Notes under the pieces: generated by a model
Databases searched by the model: none
Told to the model about the DNA's origin: nothing
The model's input: only the letters and a program-made list of their open reading frames with translations
Assembly (NCBI RefSeq): GCF_963966145.1
Contig: NC_091054.1
Coordinates: 16,554,001 to 16,618,000 of the forward strand
Direction: 5' to 3'
DNA from: Tenebrio molitor
Taxonomy: Eukaryota; Arthropoda; Insecta; Coleoptera; Tenebrionidae
Length of the DNA: 64,000 nucleotides
In this document: positions 12,257 to 24,477 of the stretch, piece after piece
How the letters are laid out: every line of letters begins with the position of its first letter
Position numbering within the stretch: position 1 is the first letter of the stretch
Made by a program: the position numbers and the translations under genes

Positions 12257-13091
12257 TGATTTTTCGTCTCCGGCAAATTCCTCGAATGCAGTTGCTCGAA
12301 ATCAAATGCTCGAAATCAATTGCTCGAAAATGAAATTGCTCGATTGTAACTTTTCTCGAAATACAAGTTCTTCGAACTGCAATTTCTCGAAAATGTTTTG
12401 CTCGAATTTATATGGTCGAAAATGGGTAATTGGAGTGTAATTAATAATTATTAGTAATTACGGACTAGTCGTAATAATGACATTAATGCCTTCAAAATAT
12501 TCCTGTAAAAAAATTACTTCGAAGCCATTTTTTTTTTTCGTATAAGCGATTTTTCACACTCTTTCTCGATTCTGTTATAATGCACTTACTAACCTTATAT
12601 CCCAATGGCATATTGCATAAACTTATTGTTTTATAAAAAAAAAAAAACTGTTGCGGCCTTGGAGAAAATAATGGAATCTCAAATGCCTGCACCCGAAGAT
12701 CTGTAACAGCCTTACCGCCTTACCGCAATTACAAATCCCACATCATAAATAAAACCAGTCTTCAGATTTTTAATATCGTTTGATTTAAAATCTAATTCAT
12801 ATTTTTCTTCGGTAATTTCGTTTATAAATGTTAGAAATGAATCCTCTTATCAGTGTAAAAATCAGAAGTTAAAAATTTTGTGTAATACAGTTTTTTTTTA
12901 AATTTATTAAATGCAATACGGATGTGGCCTTTGTAATAACAATCACCGCATTATCCTGTGTATGATAATGACTTTCGAGCAAAACAATTTCGAGAAACTG
13001 CCGTTCGAGGAACTTGCAATTCGAGCAAAATCATATTCGAGCAATTGACTTTCGAGCAGCTGATTTCGAGCAATTCGTCTTCGAGCAATTT
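12257..13091. mobile_element. Foldback-like element with TTGCTCGAA motif arrays as arms
   Basis: The left arm (about 12275-12420) is an irregular array of roughly ten copies of a TTGCTCGAAA-like motif spaced 10-17 bp apart. The right arm (about 12971-13091) holds about eight copies in the opposite orientation. The spacers between motifs also align when one arm is reversed, so the arms are true inverted repeats and not two independent arrays. ACCTAG occurs directly outside both ends (12251-12256 and 13092-13097), a possible 6-bp duplication, although the left array starts about 18 bp further in. The 550-bp centre is AT-rich without a recognisable gene. The architecture recalls Foldback-type elements with tandem-repeat arms. 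Confidence 0.65.
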
Positions 13092-13100
13092 ACCTAGATT

Positions 13101-13806
13101 CATTTTTTTTAAATGACAACACTGACTTTTTTCTTCTTTTTCTGGTAGACCTTACTACTACCTAAACGATTAATGAAAAAAATTGGTACCTTAGATAACA
13201 ATTTTTTTGAGAAAATGATAAATATTACTTCAAAAATTTAATTTAATTTTTAATGTAAAAATTTTAATTGACCTTAAACAGAAAGAAACAAACATCTAAG
13301 GTTAACAATAAAATGTAACGCAAATGTTGAAATTACCTCCCGCCAACTTTTGACACTGTACACCGCGCTCAATAATGTCAGGGCTGATTTGTTCCATTTC
13401 AGCGCGAATTCTCTGTTGTAAATTTTCTAAATTGTTTGGTCTATTAAAGTAAACCCTCGATTTTATATAACCACTTCGAAAAAAAATAAGTACATTAAAA
13501 ATTAAATTAAATTTTTGAAATAAAATTTGTTATTTTCTCAAAAAAAATGTTATGTAAGGTACCAATTTTTTTCATTCATCGTTTAGGCAGTAGGAAGGAC
13601 TATCAGAAAGAGAAGAAAAAAGTGGGGGTTGTCATTTAAAAAAATTGGTGATGACGTCATAGCTCAAAAATGGATGACGTCATGAACAAGTGAAGTAACT
13701 TAAAATAAGCATTATTAAAAACAAAAATTGACCTGTTTCAGCGTTTTCGGCAAATGTCATTAGTTTTGCAATTATTGAATTTATTCCATAAGTAATTTCC
13801 ACACTG
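13101..13806 (-). mobile_element. Mariner-like element relict, left end missing
   Basis: Two inverted arms of about 170 bp (13101-13270 and 13482-13670) share a TTTTTTAAATGACAAC start and an AAAATTGGTACCTTA block. The right arm continues to a terminus CAGTGTGGAAATTAC (read inward), followed outside by TA at 13807-13808. The corresponding outer left arm is absent: the sequence runs straight into the motif-array element ending at 13091. Outer-arm phrases (GGAATAAATTCA, AGGTCAATTTT, GACGTCAT) recur in the element at 45823-46738, so the two are related. A transposase tail remains in the centre. Confidence 0.75.
13302..13481 (-). pseudogene. C-terminal fragment of a mariner-like DDE transposase
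   Basis: The minus-strand frame reads GYIKSRVYFNRPNNLENL, then QQRIRAEMEQISPDII, and ends at a TAA at 13302-13304. The 'W-GY-K-x-VY ... L--L--RI--E---I-P-ii' pattern is the usual C-terminus of insect mariner-like transposases, after the last catalytic aspartate. The final 'GGxFEHL' block is degraded to GGNFNIC. It sits between the inverted arms of the 13101-13806 element. The catalytic domain is absent, so this is a fossil. I am confident of the broad family and not of the subfamily. Confidence 0.7.
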
Positions 13807-13836
13807 TATGTAGATGCCAACAGTCAGTTAGAAAAT

Positions 13837-14790
13837 AGTTATTTATTATGCAAGACGATAAAATTGTATTTTATCTTCGAGAGCGTTTTTAGCATCGTGT
13901 TTCTCGATTTCTCGCTTTTATGGCACAGAACTGTCAGAATACAACAATGGAATTTGTTGGAAACATTGTTTAGAAGTAGGTTGCTAAACGATGTGGTTCT
14001 CAAACGACTTTGGTTATTCATGAAATATTGAACCAATGATAATTATTTAATACAAATTTTTGTTGAAACCGGTGTGATGATCTCACGATCGTAGATAAAA
14101 TGTTGTAAGACATACGTGTAAAACGTTCCTTTGTTGCACTCCCATCTTTTAAAATACTCCCTCGTACCTCGGTCGTATTTTAAACCCGTTCGTGCAATAA
14201 AGGATAACTTTCTATACTTATATCTTAAATAACAATTTTTTTCTATAGTATTTGTATTTTATTGTTAAAACATTTTTTTTAAATCATTACTAATTGTGTC
14301 AGGTTTTAAAATCTCGTTAGTATGAGCGTTGTTGGGGTAATAAAAAAAAATATATTTTAAAATTTCGTTAGTATGAGCGTTGTTAGGATAATAAAAAATA
14401 ATAAATTATTTTATCTACCCTTGCGTTTAAAATGCTACTTAACCTTTTGATTTGAATAGATAAAAGCACACTTTAACATCTGCTATAGAAAAAACAATTT
14501 TATTCTAGAATCGTTTTATTGGTTGTCTACCTATCGAAAAAATCTATAATTAATTATTAACTATTAGGAGTAGTAACTAATGCTTTATCTTCAATGATAA
14601 AACCCATTTTGCCACTTATTCTGGGATAATTGTTGCTTACAATTACAGTAAACGTCTGTAAACTTTGCCGAAATCGAAAAATTTTCTAGGTTAACAACAA
14701 CAAATCGTCAACGTTACTTTGACATTTCAGCGAAAAATCTGCGTACTAGTAGCGTCGCGTTTATAGCTGGTAAATTACCCATTCTTTACA
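13837..14790 (+). repeat. Dispersed repeat 'EF', longest copy
   Basis: Shares segments with three other places in the window: 36990-37370 (reverse strand), 20047-20180 and 50356-50700. It starts with GACGATAAAATTGTATTTTA, includes a GCTAC..CTTTTG block near 14439 and ends with a CCGAAATCGAAAAA..GGTTAAC block near 14670-14700. It holds a local tandem duplication of about 53 bp (14304-14400, TCGTTAGTATGAGCGTTGTT twice). No coding region. Class unknown. The four copies carry different internal deletions, as expected for an old non-autonomous element. Confidence 0.7.
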
Positions 14791-15395
14791 AATGTAAAAT
14801 GTTGCTCTTGTTTATTTTATAAATTTTCTTCATTATCAGATAGTAATAATAAAATGCACAATTATAGTTTCAACGTTTAAAATTCATAAGGTGTGATTTA
14901 TTATAATAAGATCATTTGTAACGTCTTCTCCAATTAGTTTTCTTTTTGATCACTTGGTACAGTTCCGATGTGAACCTCTTCGTTTGAAATGATTAGGTAG
15001 ACAAAAACTACGAGTAATATTCGGAATATTGACATCATAAAGAGAGAATGTGTATCACACAATTTAATAAACGTCAATCGAAATCAGTTACTGAAGGATT
15101 CAATTTATGACGGAAAAGTGGTGGTTGAGGATTTGCAAATTTACAAATTTTACGTTATAATTAAATCAGCAATTTAATAAACTACTTTTTAAAAAGAAAA
15201 CATGAAAGTGAATTGTACAAATCATTTATGAGTCCAGATAATAATTATAAATCTAAATCTTAACCATGAAGTAGTGTTGCCAAATAAATCACGATAGTTA
15301 TGGCTTAAAAAATTTAGTCTTTTCGATCACACGGTATATTGAGAACTTTAACCCCCTTTTCTTCTTCGTCTTCAAGATTTTTGTTTATTTATGTA
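14791..15395. other. AT-rich gap, nothing recognised
   Basis: No open frame of note, RNA gene or repeat copy seen. Confidence 0.4.
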
Positions 15396-15565
15396 CACTG
15401 CTGTGCAGAAAAATCGCGTACACTTCAGAAATCAAGCAATCAAGTTTTCGAGTATTTTGTGCTTTGTAAATTTGGATTTTGACATTATATTTGTAAATAG
15501 GTTATAAACTGTCATTGAGACTGTCACTATTTTATAGATGTACGCGATTTTTCTGTACAGCAGTA
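15396..15565. mobile_element. 170-bp MITE (CACTGCTGTGCAG ends)
   Basis: Inverted ends CACTGCTGTGCAGAAAAATC and GATTTTTCTGTACAGCAGTA, with TA on both sides. The arms extend through CGCGTACA. The short terminus with TA duplication is typical of Tc1/mariner-derived MITEs. No coding capacity. Confidence 0.85.
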
Positions 15566-15734
15566 TACATGCCCACTTACTGTTTACTTGTTTTTTGTAT
15601 TAGGTACACATTTCCCTGAAATCTTTTTTTTAATTTCCATTTCGCTTCTGATTCATTTTTATTTTTATATCTCTTTTTCACCACATTTTTCAATCTTGCA
15701 CCATCCTGATTGTATAAATATTATTTTCGATATA

Positions 15735-15927
15735 CAAGGTGTTTCACGTACTTAACGCCGAATTTATGCAACTGAATAGTCAGTAGTCACAAAATGCTAG
15801 ATACCAAAATATACAATTTTTATTACCTAATTAATTATCGTTAATGAAAATTATAGTTATAAATCAAAGAAGTATTACTGGTGTATTTAAAGTTCGTCAA
15901 GGTCGGAAAGTTACGTGAAACACCCCG
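15735..15927. mobile_element. 193-bp MITE (CAAGGTGTTTCACGTA ends)
   Basis: Ends CAAGGTGTTTCACGTA and TACGTGAAACACCCCG, flanked by TA (15733-15734 and 15928-15929). Inverted repeats of about 17 bp with a unique AT-rich centre. The termini resemble those of the element at 8463-8638. Confidence 0.8.
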
Positions 15928-17375
15928 TATTTTTTAAATTTCTTATCACATTTTGGATTGTAAAATTATGACTCTATTTCTCTTTTACCTGCAGTTGATT
16001 TTTTTTTGGAAGGGTACCTTTCGTGTCTTCTATTTCATAAACGCTCTTTCTTTCCATTATTGTTGTTCTAAATTTATTAATACTATTAATATCCCTAAGG
16101 ATAAATAAATTCGGCCTGAATGCCGTGTCGCCGAGTGTGTGGAGGATCTCTTAATAATAGATATAAACGTGCAAATTTTAAATAAATACGTCTTGGCCTT
16201 GATGTAAAATTTTTCAATAAAAGCCTGGAAGGTCAGAGCGTAAAAAACGTGAAAACGGAAACCCGTGGAAACAGAGCAATTTTAAATTCTGTCGCGATTT
16301 CTCCCTTTCGCTCGAATGTCTCGACGCGAGGTCGGTGCAAACGGCCGAAACGTCGCGGTTTTCGCACCATTTAAATATATAAATACGAGAGAAATTCGAT
16401 CTAGCGTAACATCGATGTTTAATGTATGATACGGAAGAATTCAATATCGGTATGTTTTCTTTTGATATGGCGTACTTTCCATAAAACCCTTGGGGCATTC
16501 TCGCTGCGGATAATGCAAAATAAGGCGAAATAGACGTACACCGGGCGCTTATTTTTTTATTTAGTCCGAGGAATGGCGCAGATAATAATAAAATGCAAAT
16601 TAGCCGGCGGATGCGGCGAGGGCAGCGCCGCCCCCACGTGAGCCGCACACTCGAGTCCCTAACAAGGACGATTTCTTGGTCGGGATGAATTATTTGTCTT
16701 TATCGCGACTAGCTGGGACCTAATCGTCGCCACTTATGTCCTGCTCCTGCCATCAATCCTGCGGGTGGGTCTTTTCGGGGTCGTTAACGCCTTCGAGGGT
16801 GGAGGCGAGACGATCGAAATTTCGCCCGGAAATGATGTGTCGCACTTGATACTTCAATAATTTTACTCTCAAGACGAGGGTTTTTCCCAGGAACATCATT
16901 AATTTCACGTGGAGCTGCGCTAACACGTGTTATCCGGATTGCAATTTTTCAAGGTTATAAATTGTCTAAAGCCCCCAAAACGCCAACCTGCACCAGATGA
17001 GGTGCTGCTAAGTGATTTTACGGCAATAGGGCCGCCTAAAGTGGTGACATTATAACTCTACTATGTTCCCCACCATGTTTTATTTACGCGTTTTACTTCA
17101 TTTTAACTCTTTTATGAGAGAAATGTTCACAAGAAACATTTTGATAAGAAACCATTTTTTTTGTACCTAGCAATTTGAGAAATAATCATTGAGACAAATG
17201 TCTATACTTATCATAATCAGATTACGAACCTTTTGCTATTGGCTAATTTACAATTTAATCCAAAGGCACTTTTGATGGGATTTCTTTTAGGCAACTGTAT
17301 TCGATACCAACAAACCGGACAATATTTCCCTATAAAAAAAAATTAAATCACGACTGCGTTTTATTTATTTGAGAA
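15928..17375. other. Host-like island, no gene recognised
   Basis: From about 16200 to 17000 the DNA is GC-balanced and repeat-free, with an E-box CACGTG at 16635-16640. A 144-codon minus-strand open frame (16214-16648) has no recognisable domain and reads like a chance frame. Candidate regulatory DNA. Confidence 0.3.
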
Positions 17376-17640
17376 TCACACAGAACTGTGACAGATATTG
17401 ATAGATTCACACAATTCCTCTACTCGCAGAAGACCTAAAAGCTCCTTGTGCAATCGTGCATATTTAAAGCCCCTCACTTCAAGATTGCATGTATATATGA
17501 TGAACAGCAACGGTCCAAGAGCGGAGCGTTGCGGAACACCAGACCAATAAGTCGTTTCTCTAGATTTGAATCTTTTACATTTCATAAACTGTGTTTTATC
17601 TTCAAGTCAATTTACAAAATTCTAACATTGAATAAAATAA
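17376..17640 (-). pseudogene. Non-LTR reverse-transcriptase fragment
   Basis: The minus-strand frame from 17585 contains SGVPQRSALGPLLFIIY, the conserved block of non-LTR reverse transcriptases that precedes the catalytic FADD motif (normally GVPQGSVLGPLLF). The Gly after PQ is replaced by Arg. The sequence after LLFIIYTCNLE diverges and stops at 17376 without a FADD box. The fragment is truncated at both ends, and its downstream end is followed by an AAATAAATAAAA run. It is a dead copy. The clade cannot be told from so short a piece. Confidence 0.75.
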
Positions 17641-20046
17641 ACCAAACCGCTGAATTTTGTTTAATATAGCTAATGATCAAAATGATTGAAGGTTTTGGAT
17701 AAGTTTGTACAAATTATGTTGACCCGACATTTAACGTCAAAACTTGAAGCAACAAATTGCTTAAAGACATAAATTGACAGTGGCTTTCAGAACCATCACT
17801 CGCTGAAATTTTGTTTCGAACTTTTGTCAACAAAAAATCAGAGTTAATTCAAAAGCTTAGGCAATACATATTTGAGTTTGTTGTAGTTGTCATCCAACTT
17901 TTGTTAAATTTTTTAAAGCAAAATACATCATAGCTTCCATATTTCATAAAAGAATTTTAGAGAAAAAAAATTAGCTTCAACGAATATTCCATTGTTGAAG
18001 TTTAAATATTTGATTAATTGAACTTTAAAACAAAGCCAATTTGTTTTTCATGCAATAAAAATTGGGCGGGGCCATTCAGATGGAACAATTAAACAATTAA
18101 ATTAACTCATATATTGAGGTGGAAATTATTTATCATGTAAATTGCAAAACAGGAACAAATAATGCCAGAAGTAAATATGTAGTATAAATTTCATGTTCCG
18201 TTTCTAGCAATCAAAACAACGAAAATATTTGCTTTCAACTGCAAATATAAAAGTGTTCGAAACACAGCAACTATTACCTCATTCTATTAGACGAGAGAAC
18301 ACAATTCAAATTGTAAATAAATACTTCTATCAGCAGCGTTTTCCGAACCTGAGATATAAGAATCAAGAAAATGTTGACAATGTGGAAGAGGTTAGCAGTT
18401 TGAAGGTGTTAAAGAAATGTTTGATTCAATACACGAACTTAGTTCAACACTATCGGATCTCGCTAGTTATAACTTAAACACGGATACAATCTGTAGTATA
18501 AATTATAACATCGGTCGAACAAGAGTTTGGATTCTCCCCAAAACCAGAAACCCCAGTGGTCTTCGCTATCGCAACATCAATGCGTTAAGTTAAACCGAGA
18601 CTCCATTGATTTCCGAATAATGCTTGCACAATAACAAGTATAAATTCAACAGAGCAACAAGCATTTCAAGCAGTCTAGAGTAGTTATTTATGCAACATGT
18701 GCGTAATGTACTACATTTTTTTCAAGTGGGAAGTTTACACGCACGCCGCAGCGCTACATTATATGCTGGTGCCCACTTTGGAAGCACAACAGAAACAACA
18801 ACTTTTTTAATTGTGTTGCAAAAATTTTTTAATTGAAAATGCAACTCCTGCATCGTGCAATAAAAAATGAAAGAAATGGTATTGTTCGTATAATGAGCAC
18901 TGAAATAGCAGCTTTAGGCGAGTGTTAATTTCCAGGAGCTGTTTTTCCGACAAACTTTGTTTGGCAGCTTCATTATTGTTTTTAAGGTCGGACAGGTCTT
19001 CGCGATACCACTGTGAGGTTTCACTGGAGCAATAGGAAACTTCTTGGAGGAAATTGCCGCGAGTCGCTTAATGAATGCGGCGAGTCTGGTATAAAATGTC
19101 TTTTATAATGCAGTATCCCGGCTAATTATAAGTAAAGTAGGAACTCTTCACGAGACGAACGATAATTAATTTCCGGAAACCATACACCAAGACATACGCC
19201 TTCGATTGAGGTCCTGGAGGCGGCGCCATCATTATCAGTTTTAATTGACGGCGGCGGGGAGCGGAAATCCTGAATAAATCATCACCCATGCAAACTAACA
19301 ACGTTGATCGGCAAATGACTGGCATAAATTATGATAGATTCGGAGTAGCGCCACACACCCCCTCCCCTACTCCCACCATAATCAGACTAATTGCGCCCCG
19401 CCCCTTGCCCGTCGGACTGCCAATCACGCGTCCTCCAGACAGACACCGGACAAATCGGGAGGGGATCTCCCGTGTCGGTCATCCAACTCGAGGAGGACGC
19501 TTCGGATTTCACAATCGCGTCGAGACAAACAACCAGTTAATCAGATATACAAAGCACAGGAGCTGTTCACCTTTAATCAAGCCGCCAGACTGACAGATAA
19601 AGAGAGATTCATTTATATTCGAGGAAAATAGAGGATAGTTGGAGAGTGGCGGGGGACTTAATTAATTAAATACGTCCAACGGAGTTCGAGAGAGGCAAAA
19701 ACAATGAAGATGTCTTAATTAGAATAGATATAGAATTATTTGTAGGAGCCTGATTTACCGACAAACATTCTATTCGATCTGAAGAGAGAAGTTTCGGTGT
19801 GTCGCTGGAATGGGGGTCACAATCAGGAGTGGAGGATCTAGGGCTTTAATGAGGGTCAAGTTGTAAACTATCTTTCGATAGTACTCAAGTTTATGGAGCT
19901 TGTCTATTGTTGATGAGTGCATTTAGTGCCGGAGTGGCCATGGAGATGGGACTAGAGTGGACCCTAATAAACCACTCGCACAGTATCATTTCCAAAAAAA
20001 ATATATCTAGACAGGGCGAGTTTTCTGATTTATCTATTTTAATTCA
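17641..20046. other. Mixed gap with a host-like island at 18.9-19.9 kb
   Basis: 17641-18900 is AT-rich with nothing recognised. 18900-19950 is GC-balanced, repeat-free and rich in TTAATTAATTA-type cores (around 19660). Open frames there (for example 19288-19593) are Pro/Arg-rich without domain features. No gene is called. Confidence 0.3.
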
Positions 20047-20180
20047 ACAAAAAGAGTGCCACCTCATCTTTTGTTTCATATAAACGTTTGTCTTAGCTTG
20101 AATGCAGAAATCGAAAAATTATTTTCTAGGTTAACAACAACACATCGTTGACGTTTCTTTGACATTTACACGATTTTTTT
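20047..20180 (+). repeat. Dispersed repeat 'EF', internally deleted copy
   Basis: Begins with the AGAGTGCCACCTCATCTTTT block and jumps directly to GAAATCGAAAAATTATTTTC..GGTTAAC. About 220 bp that separate these blocks in the copy at 50356-50700 are missing. Same orientation as the copies at 13.8 and 50.4 kb. Confidence 0.7.
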
Positions 20181-21942
20181 TTTAATTTTTATTATTTTCT
20201 TGGTATCGTCTCAAGTCCGAAGTGAAGCGACGTGAGTCCGGCCCTGTGGTGAAAACAGCCAAAATTTGATTAAAACCGTGGGAGGTCGTTAATTAAACGG
20301 TCAAAGCTGAAGCAAGCGAGTCCCTGGCATGTCGTATTTGTCTTTAGCGGTACATAATCACCACCTAATTATTTTGAGTGCATTTGGGTGTAGTGTGAAT
20401 TTAATATGCAACGGCAACTTGATACGGCGGCGTTATTACAAGGTAAGGTGAGCCGCCGCCTCCGACAGCTCCAGGACCGTAGCCGGACGAGAGCGGCGAT
20501 TTTAATTAATTCGGCGAAGAAACGCACCGAAGAAGTCCTCCTGCGGCACAAAGAGAATTACGATAAAACGCCCGGGTCTCAGATCTAATTAAAACAATTT
20601 GGAATAACATTTAATTACATCGGCCCGCCACACGGCACGGAATATTTATATTAATACCGGTCATTAACAGTTGTATTTGTTTTGCTCTTTTCGTCCTTTT
20701 GCTCGTTAAAGTGGAATTTTCGTAAAAGCGGAGAGACGTGTTTATTTTATAAATAAATTTCGGTGGAATTGCTAAGCGTGTGGATGCGTGCGGAGGTCAG
20801 ACGTTTTTATTATTATGGCCGTTGGACCTCCACCATCCGATAGCGATAAATGCCCAAGAAATGTGCGGATTATTTGCCGATTTGACTCCCCAGAACGGGG
20901 GATCTAGAATAACTCGGCAATAGCAATTCGCACGAAATACGTAGAGGAGAGGCAAAACAATAATAATTAGTATTTAAAAAGCTTCACAACTTCAATTCTT
21001 CTAGCTCAAGTTTTAAATGCTTTCAAGTTATCAAGAAATGAAGTTTTTAGAATCTAGAAACTGACAAGTTATTTTAAATGATCGTGTGAGTAATTTTTTA
21101 TTTGAGAAAAGCCAGCGCGACACATTCCCTTCTTGAACAAAGTTCTCAGCAAGGTATGATCTTTTGATAAGATGAATCTTTCCGTTTGAAGATTAGTTTA
21201 CACAGATTCGCTTTCAAGCAAGACCGGTAATGAATGCTCACTTCGTGTGGACTCACTTACTGTAAATAAACCTAATTTAACTCTAGGACACTGTACACGT
21301 ATTTATAGGTACACCCCTGGAAACGATATATGGGGTTCCTGCAACTAGTTATAATTGTTAAAGAGCGTAACAAAAAAAATGTAAAGCAGAATTATGTCAG
21401 GAAAGGTATCTTGGTTCTATAAAAGCGATTGAAACAAACTTAAAATATTGAAAGTAAAATTTAAAAAATCCAGAGAATATTAACTGTACAATTTTTTGCC
21501 AAAATCATAACAATAAATAAACATTGGGTTACATTCCCTTCATATAAGGCTTCAAATGTGTGCAATCAATTTTCCCGTGTCACTTCATTCAGAGCCATAT
21601 AATTTTAAAAAATCGATTTTTATCCACACATTTTTTTTTCCTTACACGCTCATAATTCACAATTAATTCAAAGAACACATTTATGAAATTTACATCAAAA
21701 GAAAATTGTTAATTTTTGAATTTATTCCAATTTTAACATTAAGAGCGAAAAACGACCAAGATTTACAACTGCAGTGTCATAAATAAATACCTCATTGTTG
21801 GGTAGACATCTGTTGACAACTTTTCTAGTAATTCTTAAGCCCTAAAGGGTACCGTTAACAAGCCATGTCAACCTTTTTTGTGGAAGTGACCGCCCAATTT
21901 AATAATAAATCATAGCTAAATCTTGCACTTTAATATCAAATT
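20181..21942. other. Host-like island then AT-rich gap
   Basis: 20230-20950 is GC-balanced. A strong 5' splice-site-like ACAAG|GTAAGGTGAG occurs near 20440, and a 60-codon plus-strand frame (20406-20588) is Arg-rich. Neither is enough to call an exon. 20950-21942 is AT-rich with nothing recognised. Confidence 0.3.
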
Positions 21943-22165
21943 CGGAAACCGGTGATGTTTTCATGCTTTCAATGACACCAAATTTTTCCTAAATGTTTGA
22001 ATATTGAATATTGAATTAAAACGAAGTATTTACCTGTTTCATTAAAAAAGTTTAAATTTTTACGGAATGTTCTACAGCGATACACAATTATTCCTGAATT
22101 TTTTGAGAAATTTAGGTAGTAGGAGTAGGTGTTTTCGCTCGGGCGGTAAAACTTGAATTACCCTG
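21943..22165. repeat. Repeat 'AB', short copy
   Basis: Matches the outer parts of the repeat at 31164-31752: a left block AACCGGTGATGTTTTCATG and a right block GTGTTTTCGCTCGGGCGG, ending ..CCCTG followed by TA. The LINE-derived centre found in the other copy is absent, so this copy shows the state before that insertion. The right end looks like a transposon terminus. No matching left inverted end is visible. Confidence 0.7.
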
Positions 22166-24477
22166 TACATATTTTTTTCTTACTTCTAGAACTAACCCAA
22201 GTAAAATTTTAATCTGACTGACCTACCACATTAATCTGCCCGTTGACTTTTATTTGTGCATTATTTTATCATTTATCTGGCGAGAGCCCCGTTTAATCTC
22301 AATTTGGATCCAGATGAAGTCGGAGGGGTTGCTACCCCGTTCCTACGCATCCATCAGGACTTCACCCGCACCTGTTGGACAAACTTGTCCGAGAAACAAA
22401 GTTGGCCGTAGTCTCGATCAATCAAGCGTGCTCGCCAAAAAACAAAAGCCGCCTTCTCCACATCTGGAGAAAAAGTACGGTCACGGTCCGGCCGCGCACT
22501 ATCCGCACCTTCGGTACTACCGAACTAGTTTTTACGTGTTGTTTTTAAGTTTGTTGAGCGTTGTGTACTTTGGCCGGCAGTATAAAATTAAAATAAACAA
22601 ACGGCTCATTTGCAAAACAAATAAAACCGAAATGGAATTTCGCGCACCAACAAAAGTACAATTTAAAACTAGAGCAAACCGAAGTCTCCGGCAAATTTAA
22701 ATATTAAAACCGTTTCATGGTGAATTAATTTATTCGCAGGCCTTCTGGTCGCTCACCCCTGACCGCCGCCCCATCGTTTTCCTAACGAAAAGGCGACCGC
22801 ATCATGTTAAACTCGGGTCGCCCCCGTTTTATGTCTCAGATTTGTTTTATTGTGCTGCCGCTTCACAAGCTGCCGTCCCCGGACCGCTGACCGCCAAACA
22901 CGAACAATATCTCAATTAATTTTTGGTTATTGTCTCCGTCCCGACCGCTAATTGGGTCGTTTTACAACTCTCGCCGCTTTTGTCCTTTGTACGGACCCTG
23001 TTCAAAAACGGACCTGATTTATAGGCGCGAATTTAGATCGGAAGACAGCTGCTGGTTCTGTTCCAAATAACTTACGCTGGGACCAGTTTTCGTCCAAAAC
23101 CAGCGTAACCTTGGGTGTGATCGTCTCGTAAGCTCCGCCCACTCGCGCGTCCCCCAACCACGCGCTCGGTGTCCCACAAGAGAGATAACGCTTTCTGGAT
23201 CGTCGCTAGCACCGAAAACTAAACGGACGATCTGTGGGACCTCGTTGCGAACACCCCGCGTTAAGAGTATTTATTTATGTAATTATTATGGCGCTCTTAT
23301 ATTTCGGCGAGTCATAAATTTTTATTTGCGAAGCCGTCTTCAACGTTACTTAAGAAAAATGAAAGCTTGCTTTTACCCCGGAGTTGTAAGTCGAAATATG
23401 ACGGGTATAAATTTTTATTTGTTTAGATGCGAATGCAAAATCGTTAAACAGAGAGCAAAATTTAATAATCGGAATGGATGAAACGAATCAACGCGGACAA
23501 TAAACATTCGGAGCGTAATAATTTACAATTGAGAACAACGTGGCGAATATTTTTCCCAAAACAAATTATTAATTGAGCTCGTATTTTCACTTTATGCAAT
23601 GCTGCTGTGGCAGGTGGCACAAATTGAAAAATTAAACTAATTTTGTCGTTCAAAGGTTAAATGTTTCGAATCTGGACATTTCTACATTCATTCCCGATCA
23701 ACATTCGCTTCCGTTCCGGACGATAAATTAGGAGACACAATCACCGAAACGACGCAATAACAACAGCAACAATACAAGAAAAACCAATACCTGTTCAACA
23801 TAAATTACACCAGATCCAACAATAACCAACGGAACCAAGTCTACCTTGCTATACAACAGATTCTTAATTACACCAGACAATCGTCTTACATCGATCGCGC
23901 ACAAAAGCTACGACGAAAAAGCATCGGGCGGCGGATGCACGCGGTGGCGGCGACGTCTTGACGCTTTATCTCGGAAGGACGTCGTGCCAAACCGCAACCT
24001 AAGCGTCAAGGGACATTATTAAATTCATCGTTCATCGCACATCATGCATGCATCCAACGGGGAATCGAGAACGTCGTCTAACTACCGAGCTCCTAACTCG
24101 TGACTTGTTATTAAACTTGTCTCATATCGGTCGCCGTCACTTCCTATTACCTTCAAAGCGTGCACCGGTACATCTGCAGATGGAGGGATAAAGAAATTGG
24201 ATGCTGCAAAAAGCCACGACGAGGCACGGAGGGAATGAGATCAGGTGATGAATGTGAAGTACCGTGGCAGTACCAGAACCTTGTTAATGATCATGATTGG
24301 TCCAGACTTCAAATTAAATCCAAATCATCAATCGATCACTTTGAAACATAGCATTTTGTGCCAGCAAAAATCAACAGTTGAAACATATTTTCATTTTTTT
24401 GGAGCTTCTGCTGAAATAAATAATAGTCAAGAAACTATTTAGTGATGATCGGAACAACACTAATAGACATCTTTTAG
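22166..24477. other. GC-balanced island, no gene recognised
   Basis: The longest host-like stretch of the window. A 148-codon plus-strand frame (22254-22700) has no recognisable domain. I see no repeat copies and no RNA gene. Could be regulatory DNA or contain untranslated exons, which sequence alone cannot show. Confidence 0.3.

Noticed and set aside
12249..13097. ACCTAG direct repeats as a definite target duplication of the foldback element
   Set aside because: The left array begins about 18 bp inside the repeat while the right array ends at it, so the six-base match may be chance; kept only as a possibility.
16214..16648. 144-codon open frame on the minus strand
   Set aside because: Reads as an Arg/Ser/Cys-rich chance translation with no recognisable motif.
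20406..20588. 60-codon Arg-rich frame beside a strong GTAAGG splice-donor-like site
   Set aside because: The donor-like site interrupts the frame and no acceptor or partner exon is recognisable; too little for an exon call.
22254..22700. 148-codon open frame on the plus strand
   Set aside because: No domain, no start context, no plausible composition for a conserved protein; likely a chance frame in GC-balanced DNA.
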